Assembly (NCBI GenBank): GCA_002506875.1 | Contig: DAYJ01000087.1 | Coordinates: 15,107 to 27,188 of the forward strand | Direction: 5' to 3' | Origin: Euryarchaeota archaeon UBA40 | Lineage (GTDB): Archaea > Thermoplasmatota > Poseidoniia > Poseidoniales > Thalassarchaeaceae | Length of the DNA: 12,082 nucleotides | Shown here: positions 7,603-12,082 of the stretch, piece after piece | Layout of the letters: every line of letters starts with the position of its first letter | Numbering within the stretch: the stretch's first letter is position 1 | Notes under the pieces: generated by a model | What the model was told of the DNA's origin: nothing | The model's input: only the letters and a program-made list of their open reading frames with translations | Database searches by the model: none | Program-made: the position numbers and the translations under genes

Positions 7603-7607
7603 AATAA

Positions 7608-7910
7608 TCAATTGTCAGCAAGGACTGGAGAGTCCCCTGTGGCAACATCTAGTTCAGGAGATTCTTCTTCATTCCGATTAATCCATCCTTCTTCCTCATC
7701 CGGGATATCAGCATCAGCATAGATGGCATCTACGGGACATTCTGAGACGCAAGCTGCACAATCGATACACTCATCTGGATCGATTACAAGGTAATTTTCA
7801 CTCTCTCGAAAGGCATCTACAGGACAAACTGCAACACAATCTTGGTATTTGTGGTCAACGCACGCACTCGTGACTACATGGGGCATACCTTGTCGTTGGA
7901 TATTTGGCAT
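7608..7910 (-). CDS. 7Fe ferredoxin ([3Fe-4S][4Fe-4S], FdxA type)
   Basis: This is a 100-residue soluble electron carrier. Exactly seven cysteines are present, in the FdxA pattern: C17, C25 and C58 for a [3Fe-4S] cluster, and C29, C48, C51 and C54 for a [4Fe-4S] cluster. The non-ligand cysteine often found near the first cluster is H20 here (ACVDHKYQDC). The core PDECIDCAACVSECPVDAIY is typical of the family, and the acidic tail (DIPDEEEGWINRNEEE) resembles the C-terminal helix of bacterial FdxA. The ATG at 7910 fits the promoter geometry (leaderless). ATG 7886 (MPHVVT) would also give a full ferredoxin. The promoter carries a palindrome resembling a DtxR/IdeR box, so expression is probably tied to iron. 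The redox partner is not visible. Confidence 0.95.
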   Translation of the reverse strand: MPNIQRQGMPHVVTSACVDHKYQDCVAVCPVDAFRESENYLVIDPDECIDCAACVSECPVDAIYADADIPDEEEGWINRNEEESPELDVATGDSPVLADN

Positions 7911-7927
7911 TTAATACCTTGTCAACG

Positions 7928-7935
7928 TTTATATA
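7928..7935 (-). promoter_or_regulatory. TATA box of the ferredoxin gene
   Basis: The minus-strand sequence TATATAAA at 7935-7928 is a near-consensus archaeal TATA box. Its centre lies about 21 nt before the ATG at 7910, so the transcript probably begins at or very near the start codon (leaderless). Confidence 0.75.
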
Positions 7936-7955
7936 GTTTAGGCTAGCCTAAACTA
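7934..7955. promoter_or_regulatory. Perfect 22-bp palindrome, candidate DtxR/IdeR-type operator
   Basis: The 22 bases are a perfect inverted repeat with a core of TTAGGCTAGCCTAA. This resembles bacterial DtxR/IdeR boxes, whose left part reads TTAGGTTAGCCTAA (13 of 14 positions the same). It overlaps the upstream edge of the ferredoxin TATA box by 2 bp and covers the position of the TFB recognition element. A bound protein would therefore block TBP/TFB. A DtxR-family regulator with iron-type ligands is encoded at 2932-3366. By chance a perfect 22-bp palindrome is expected about 0.003 times in 12 kb of random sequence. Confidence 0.72.
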
Positions 7956-8027
7956 CCAAAAATAGAACTCAGTATGTCGTTTAAGCCGTTTTTTTCTATA
8001 TTTCATTCAATTTGGTTATTTCATGGC

Positions 8028-8507
8028 TTATTCTGTGCTTATTGCACTGTGACCCCAATTGTTACGTAGGGCTTGGTCATATGCTCGTTGTAGTACATTT
8101 TTTGTTACCTCTAGCACATCTTGGCCGGGGTATACTTCGATTTTGAACTCTCCTTTGATACATGGTAGCCTGCGTCTAGGGTCAGTAATTTTCACGATGC
8201 CGCAGCAAAGGTCAGCGAGACTCAATCTAAGGTGGAAGACGTTGTTTTCATCGATGCGTAAGGATACATCTTCATCCATGAGTCCACGAAGTGCTTTGGC
8301 ACCCATCCTTGCTAGTGATTCACGACTTTTGGATTTCTTCCGTGTTCTACGCTCAAATTCTACTTGTGGGGATCCATGCCAGGATCGGCCGACATCTTCC
8401 TTTGATTCTAGTCCATCTCCTGTCAGATTATCAAGTGCCTGTCGGACGATTTTAGTGTCATCAAGTCCGCTACTGTGTACTCTCCAAACGACGCTTAGTA
8501 CTCCCAT
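8028..8507 (-). CDS. COG1325-type RNA-binding protein (predicted exosome-associated)
   Basis: This 159-residue protein resembles the archaeal COG1325 family, small proteins predicted to bind RNA and to associate with the exosome. The visible match is the opening strand-helix VVWRVHSSGLDDTKIVRQAL followed by DNLTG (6-30), then SWHGSPQVEFERRTRKK (42-58), a helix MGAKALRGL, the strand RIDENNVFHLRLSLADL (84-100) and a closing IKGEFKIEVYP (117-127) plus helix. There is no membrane segment. Its start faces the eS1 gene across a 152-bp divergent region, so the two may share control of translation- or RNA-related functions. It is not adjacent to the core exosome genes in this window. The family call comes from pattern recognition and is moderately sure. 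Confidence 0.6.
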   Translation of the reverse strand: MGVLSVVWRVHSSGLDDTKIVRQALDNLTGDGLESKEDVGRSWHGSPQVEFERRTRKKSKSRESLARMGAKALRGLMDEDVSLRIDENNVFHLRLSLADLCCGIVKITDPRRRLPCIKGEFKIEVYPGQDVLEVTKNVLQRAYDQALRNNWGHSAISTE

Positions 8508-8592
8508 GTCTACGTCTCAGAGTGGACGGGATATCACCTTGACCGATGAGAGATGGGCTGGTATGCGTTTTTTCCACTCATAGGGCTGTGTT

Positions 8593-8650
8593 CATATATT
8601 CGGGGCAGGTCGCCGACGGTGCAGACGGGTATCCCCCGGACTTAATTGGA
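8593..8650 (+). promoter_or_regulatory. eS1 operon promoter and ribosome binding site
   Basis: CATATATT at 8593-8600 is a good TATA box candidate. It predicts a start near 8622 and a leader of about 38 nt. GGAG at 8647-8650 lies 9 nt before the ATG at 8660. The frame is open further upstream to 8546, but that extension overlaps this promoter and does not resemble eS1. Confidence 0.5.
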
Positions 8651-8659
8651 GAATTTCAC

Positions 8660-9625
8660 ATGGCGGCGAAGAGTGCGAAGGCCCGTACGGCGGCCCGTAA
8701 GCAGAGGGATAAGTGGAAGGCTAAGCGATGGTATACCATCCGTGCTCCGAGATCTCCTCATAGCTTCAAGGTCATCGGAGAGACCCTTGCTGAGGCCCCG
8801 GAGAATGTTATCGGCCGTGTTTACGAGATTACCCAGAACGAACTAGATGGTGATTTTACCCGCATGCATGTCAAACTTCGCTTCCGTGTCAATGAGACGC
8901 TGAGCCAAGATGCTCTTACAGAATTCATTGGTCATGAAGTTCAGCGTGATCATTTTCGCAGGCAGATTCGTAGAAACCGTGGTAAGGTGGATTTAGTCGT
9001 CGACGTTGTGACCGAGGATGGTTACTTCGTACGATACAAGATGGTTATGATTTCATCTCGCAGAATCAAGTCGAGTCAGGCTACCGGCATGCGCAACGCT
9101 GCAACTGACTTACTCTATACTCGTGCGGCGGCCACTACGTGGCTCAAGATGCAAGAATCTCTTCTTGATGGAACTCTTGAAAACGAAGTCAAGGACATTT
9201 GCTCACCAATTCACAAGGTTCGCACGGTTTTGTTCCATAAGTCCGAATTGCGCCAGTCCGGTGTCGTGTTTGAAGACGGTCCAACTTTAGATGAGATTCA
9301 CGCCCAGGAGGCACGTGATAAGGCGGCAGCAAAGGTAGAGGATACAGAGGCTACCGATGTACTTGCTGCTGCTGAAGCTGGTGAGGCAATCAGCGAACTT
9401 GTGGATGACTCCAATGACGGAGAGGCGGACACTCCCGCAGATGACTCTTCTAGTGAAGAGCCAGTCGAGGCGGTTTCGGATGAAGAAGCTCCTGCCGATG
9501 ATTCCGATTCCACTGATGTGGACTATGAGTCCATGAAAGTTCCAGAACTGAAGGCTCTTCTGAAGGAGGCTGGTAAGCCTGTTTCCGGAAAGAAGGCCGA
9601 GCTCATCGAGCGACTGAAGGAATGA
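8660..9625 (+). CDS. Small-subunit ribosomal protein eS1 (S3Ae) with C-terminal SAP domain
   Basis: The protein has 321 residues, well above the roughly 200-230 usual for archaeal eS1. Residues 1-205 are the eS1 core: the basic KDKWK-like start (QRDKWKAKRWYTIRAP), the GRVYEITQNELDGDFTRMHV segment, LRFRV, the EVQRDHFRRQIRRNRGKVDL helix region and the VRYKMVMISSRRIKSSQ strand. Residues 210-287 are an Ala-, Asp- and Glu-rich linker, probably disordered. Residues 288-321 are a complete SAP motif (YESMKVPELKALLKEAGKPV then SGKKAELIERLKE), a helix-extended-helix nucleic-acid-binding module. eS1 sits at the mRNA exit and platform side of the 30S subunit. The tail could reach DNA or RNA outside the ribosome (inference). 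A phosphorylase gene begins 4 bp downstream, so they form an operon. Confidence 0.95.
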   Translation: MAAKSAKARTAARKQRDKWKAKRWYTIRAPRSPHSFKVIGETLAEAPENVIGRVYEITQNELDGDFTRMHVKLRFRVNETLSQDALTEFIGHEVQRDHFRRQIRRNRGKVDLVVDVVTEDGYFVRYKMVMISSRRIKSSQATGMRNAATDLLYTRAAATTWLKMQESLLDGTLENEVKDICSPIHKVRTVLFHKSELRQSGVVFEDGPTLDEIHAQEARDKAAAKVEDTEATDVLAAAEAGEAISELVDDSNDGEADTPADDSSSEEPVEAVSDEEAPADDSDSTDVDYESMKVPELKALLKEAGKPVSGKKAELIERLKE

Positions 9626-9629
9626 TCCA

Positions 9630-10403
9630 ATGGCCCGCATTGCGGTGCTCTGTGGCACGGGTATGGATGCTCTAGCGGATTCTATCCCTTCTTCAATTAC
9701 GATATCTGGTCGTGAGTCCTTACGGGTTGACAGCCCTTGGGGTGAGGTGCCAGCCTACCTTCTTAGAATCTCAATGGAAGACAGTACCTCTCACGAGATT
9801 GCAATGATTCAGCGTCATCATGGTGAAGGTGTTGTAACTCCTCCACACCGGATTGAGCATCGAGCAAATGTCCATGCTTCTCTTTCATTTGAGCCAGATG
9901 TTGTAGTGAGTATCAACTCGGTTGGGTCTATGCGGCCAGATTTACCTCCCGGGCATATTGCACTAGCGAAGCACACTCTCGATCTCACTGGACGTGTATG
10001 GACCTTCCACGATGACAGTGCTACTCATGCGGATATGACTGATCACTTTGATTCTGAACTCTCGAACATCGTTGCTACTTCTCTGAAGGAGAGTCAAGAA
10101 CTCGTGCCTCATGTCATTGTTGCTCAGATGACTGGACCACAATTTGAGACTCCTGCTGAGATTAATGCTCTGATGAATATGGGAGCGGATGTTGTGGGGA
10201 TGACTCTTGCCGCTGAGGCAAAACTTCTCGCAGAATGTGATTGCCGACATGTCGGCCTAAGTGTCTCATCGAACTGGGCGGCTGGCCAGACGCCAGGAGA
10301 TTCAACGGCAGAGATTGATCACTACGCTGTTGAGGGTTTGGCATCTACTGTTCATGGTCGACTCTGGTCTGCTCTTATCTCTTGTATTTCAGAATTCAAT
10401 TAA
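9630..10403 (+). CDS. Purine nucleoside phosphorylase / MTA phosphorylase family protein
   Basis: This 257-residue enzyme would split a purine nucleoside with phosphate into base and sugar 1-phosphate, for purine or methylthioadenosine salvage. Family landmarks are the phosphate loop LCGTGMD (7-13), R62-H63 and the HRIEHRANVHA block (73-83), SINSVGSMRPDLPPG (94-108), the substrate loop QMTGPQFETPAEI (166-178), and GADVVGMT (185-192) with the ribose-contacting Met. At the purine-selecting position the sequence reads SSNWAAG, so N215 stands where adenine-specific MTA phosphorylases have Asp. Asn is the choice of 6-oxopurine (inosine/guanosine) enzymes. The substrate is therefore more likely inosine, guanosine or methylthioinosine, which is inference. 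AAGGA at 9617-9621 lies 8 nt before the ATG, inside the end of the eS1 gene. Confidence 0.85.
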   Translation: MARIAVLCGTGMDALADSIPSSITISGRESLRVDSPWGEVPAYLLRISMEDSTSHEIAMIQRHHGEGVVTPPHRIEHRANVHASLSFEPDVVVSINSVGSMRPDLPPGHIALAKHTLDLTGRVWTFHDDSATHADMTDHFDSELSNIVATSLKESQELVPHVIVAQMTGPQFETPAEINALMNMGADVVGMTLAAEAKLLAECDCRHVGLSVSSNWAAGQTPGDSTAEIDHYAVEGLASTVHGRLWSALISCISEFN

Positions 10404-10424
10404 TTCAATTTTCTTTCGTTATAC
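10404..10424 (+). terminator. T-rich candidate terminator after the phosphorylase gene
   Basis: The stretch just after the stop (CAATTTTCTTTCGTTATA) has the oligo-T runs at which archaeal transcripts often end. No stable hairpin is visible. Confidence 0.35.
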
Positions 10425-10437
10425 TCGATATAATCGA
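10425..10437 (+). promoter_or_regulatory. Candidate promoter of the DNase I-like gene
   Basis: GATATAAT at 10427-10434 is a TATA-like box. It is embedded in the inverted repeat TCGAT-ATA-ATCGA (10425-10437). Transcription would begin near 10457 and leave a leader of about 45 nt. Other A/T-rich stretches in this 98-bp spacer could also serve. Confidence 0.4.
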
Positions 10438-10501
10438 TAATCATCAATTTCAACCGTCATACTTCCAATGATTGAAATCGTAGATTTGGTCGAACTGTGA
10501 T

Positions 10502-11443
10502 ATGATGCAGGTCAACCATGCGGTAATCGCAGTATCTATTGCACTGAACATCGTCCTTGCAGGTGTCCTTTATTCCATCATTTCTAGTGAGGAATCCCCT
10601 GATCCTGAAATTGTATTCTTCGAACGCTTAGATGAGAATTTAGTGGAATTCGATCGCGAAGACACGATTCGACTTGCTACTTTCAATATCCGGACATTTG
10701 GTGTAACAAAGATGGGTAAGGCGGAGGTCGTCACAGAATTAGTTGAGATTTTCGATCGCTATGATATGGTGACAGTTCAAGAAATCAAAGATATCAACCA
10801 AGAAGTTCCTTACCGATTCTTGGATGAATTAAGAAATGGTTCATCCAATGAGTGGGAAATGTTGTTGTCAGAACGTAGTGGTCAACAAGAGGACGATATT
10901 GGTGGCCAGGAGCAATATGCAGTATACTATCGTAATTCCAGTGTCCGTCCATTGAATGATTCTAGACTTCATAATGACAGTATGTTGGACGAATTTTATC
11001 GAGAGCCATTCTTGACCGAGTTCTCGGTCCTAACTAAGGATGGTGAGATTTCCAATCTCTCATTTCTCATGATTTCTATACACACCTCTCCAGGGGTTGC
11101 CGTCGATGAGCTTCATTCTTTGTCGAATCTGACTATGGATTTACCCGAATCCGATAGATTAGTGATTATTGGAGATATGAATGCAGATTGCAACTATGCA
11201 TCATTGTACGAATTAGATGACCTATCCATCAGAAATTCGAATTTTACATGGGTTGTTCCAGATGACGCGGATACAACATTCTCTTCAACGAGATGTGCTT
11301 ATGATCGAATAATCTTGGATGAACAAATCTCGAGGTCGTATACTGGCTGGTGGGGGATTGATAGAAACATGAGTAGTTCAAACGTGTCTGATCACTTCCC
11401 CGTATGGGTGGAGTTTTTGCGTCCATCTCATGCATTGAATTAA
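10502..11443 (+). CDS. Membrane-anchored or secreted DNase I-like endonuclease
   Basis: The protein has 313 residues. A hydrophobic segment at 7-27 (AVIAVSIALNIVLAGVLYSII) is an uncleaved anchor or signal peptide. Residues 55-307 are an endonuclease/exonuclease/phosphatase fold with close likeness to animal DNase I, starting with LATFNIRTFGVTKMGKAEVV. Counterparts of bovine DNase I residues are present: N62 (N7), E94 (E39), E137 (E78), R167 (R111), H194 (H134), D225 and N227 (D168, N170), D268 (D212), and D297-H298 (D251-H252). C230 (DMNADC) and C265 (STRCAYD) match the essential disulfide of DNase I, while the second, smaller disulfide is absent. Y76 is replaced by Gly. At least nine N-x-S/T sequons fit an exported archaeal glycoprotein. 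It probably cuts extracellular double-stranded DNA for nutrients (inference). The A/T-rich setting sets it apart from upstream genes. Confidence 0.93.
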   Translation: MMQVNHAVIAVSIALNIVLAGVLYSIISSEESPDPEIVFFERLDENLVEFDREDTIRLATFNIRTFGVTKMGKAEVVTELVEIFDRYDMVTVQEIKDINQEVPYRFLDELRNGSSNEWEMLLSERSGQQEDDIGGQEQYAVYYRNSSVRPLNDSRLHNDSMLDEFYREPFLTEFSVLTKDGEISNLSFLMISIHTSPGVAVDELHSLSNLTMDLPESDRLVIIGDMNADCNYASLYELDDLSIRNSNFTWVVPDDADTTFSSTRCAYDRIILDEQISRSYTGWWGIDRNMSSSNVSDHFPVWVEFLRPSHALN

Positions 11444-11458
11444 AATTGAGATGGAACC

Positions 11459-12082
11459 ATGGAAACGAATGTTTTGGTTACATCTGACAATGTTGAATAC
11501 TTGATGGGAATGAAGTCAGAGACCATTGATATGGTGCTGACTTCTCCCCCGTATGATGCATTAAGGACATATGAAAAATCATCTTCTGTAGATCTGCATA
11601 GTTTGGGTAAAGAGTTGTTTCGTGTTCTGAAAGATGGTTCATTCTGTGTCATGGTAATCAATGATCAGACCAAAGATTACGGTAAGAGCCTGACTACTTT
11701 CAGAACTACAATTGATTGGTGTGACAATATCGGTTTCAAGTTGTTTGAATGTGTGATTTACAATCGTCAAGGTACAGAGGGCGCATGGTGGAAAGGAAGA
11801 TTCAGAGTGGACCATGAATACGTCTTAATCTTCCTCAAGGGGGAGCGCCCTCGTTTTTTTGACAAGGAACCATTGAAGATTCCCTCCAAGCATGGTGGGA
11901 AAACAATGACTGGTGCAAACATCCGTAATTCAGATGGTACTCGTTCAGGCTCACGTCAAGTTCAGATTAACGAACTTAAGTGCCCAGGTACTGTGATGGA
12001 TTTTGGTAATACTTGTGGGGGTGAGAGCCAGATCAAAAGTCAACACCCTGCAGTATTTCCTAATCGATTAGCGCTTGATATG
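11459..12082 (+). CDS. Beta-class DNA methyltransferase (N4-cytosine/N6-adenine), 3' end missing
   Basis: The frame is open from ATG 11459 to the right edge with no stop, giving 208 residues. The catalytic motif IV, TSPPYD, is near the N-terminus (28-33). The HPAVFPNRLALDM segment (196-208) is the one that in this class directly precedes the AdoMet-binding FxGxG motif I, which should lie just beyond the edge. Motif IV before motif I is the beta (permuted) order. SPPY rather than DPPY leans toward N4-cytosine methylation, though some adenine enzymes also have it. The middle part (WWKGRFRVDHEYVLIFLKGE) is typical of the target-recognition side. The gene starts 15 bp after the DNase gene stop. 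Whether it is part of a restriction-modification system or an orphan cannot be seen here. An ATG at 11451 is in another frame. Confidence 0.9.
   Translation, partial: METNVLVTSDNVEYLMGMKSETIDMVLTSPPYDALRTYEKSSSVDLHSLGKELFRVLKDGSFCVMVINDQTKDYGKSLTTFRTTIDWCDNIGFKLFECVIYNRQGTEGAWWKGRFRVDHEYVLIFLKGERPRFFDKEPLKIPSKHGGKTMTGANIRNSDGTRSGSRQVQINELKCPGTVMDFGNTCGGESQIKSQHPAVFPNRLALDM

Larger units (their letters stand above)
7911..8027. other. A/T-rich intergenic region with ferredoxin promoter
   Basis: Apart from the TATA box and palindrome at 7928-7955, this spacer holds a T5 run on the minus strand (complement of 7957-7961) that could end the upstream COG1325-gene transcript, and a T run on the plus strand near 7989-7996 with no gene to serve. 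No ORF or RNA gene is apparent. Confidence 0.4.

Noticed and set aside
7955..7996. Possible small plus-strand RNA ending at the T run near 7989-7996
   Set aside because: The TATA box could be read in both directions, but no stem-loop or conserved element supports a transcript; too weak to annotate.
8059..8583. 174-residue plus-strand ORF opposite the COG1325 gene
   Set aside because: It is a Ser/Arg-rich shadow. The minus-strand frame has the family-like motifs and ordinary amino-acid composition.
8546..8659. In-frame extension upstream of eS1
   Set aside because: It overlaps a good TATA box and GGAG site, and its sequence does not resemble the eS1 N-terminus.
1..12082. tRNA, rRNA, CRISPR array, insertion sequence or attachment site
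   Set aside because: I saw no cloverleaf-like sequence, no regularly spaced direct repeats and no transposase or terminal inverted repeats while reading both strands.

Overview
The window looks like a piece of a marine euryarchaeal genome, probably of the Marine Group II (Poseidoniales) type. The archaeal placement rests on a ribosomal protein eS1, a COG1325-type RNA-binding protein, two or three COG1340-type coiled-coil proteins, a long archaeal-type PdxS, and TATA boxes placed for leaderless or short-leader transcripts. The lineage call is an inference from gene style (CARDB-like ectodomains, zinc ribbons, a SAP tail), not from a phylogeny. Genes are densely packed on both strands. Shine-Dalgarno-like motifs precede several operon-internal genes.

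Positions 1-6560 hold a set of unusual structural or membrane genes. Two overlapping minus-strand coiled-coil genes (1-434 and 431-1288) diverge from a plus-strand pair: a signal-peptide/beta-sandwich/TM/double-zinc-ribbon protein (1384-2928) and, 3 bp later, a DtxR/IdeR-family metalloregulator (2932-3366). Next come a five-TM protein with a cytosolic Ig-like domain (3453-5189), another COG1340-type coiled-coil protein (5241-6227) and a small helical protein (6324-6560).

Positions 6561-8507 are minus-strand metabolic genes: pdxS (vitamin B6 synthesis), a 7Fe ferredoxin and a COG1325 protein. The ferredoxin promoter carries a perfect 22-bp palindrome with a TTAGGCTAGCCTAA core, which resembles DtxR/IdeR boxes and abuts the TATA box. 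The regulator gene lies about 4.5 kb away in the same window, which suggests iron-responsive repression of the ferredoxin.

Positions 8660-10403 are a two-gene operon: eS1 carrying an acidic linker and a C-terminal SAP domain, then a purine nucleoside phosphorylase/MTA phosphorylase family enzyme. Positions 10404-12082 look visibly richer in A+T. They encode a membrane-anchored or secreted protein strikingly like animal DNase I, with essentially all catalytic residues and one disulfide pair, and then a beta-class (TSPPY) DNA methyltransferase cut by the right edge. This end looks accessory. External DNA digestion, purine salvage and DNA modification sit side by side, but a functional link between them is only an inference.
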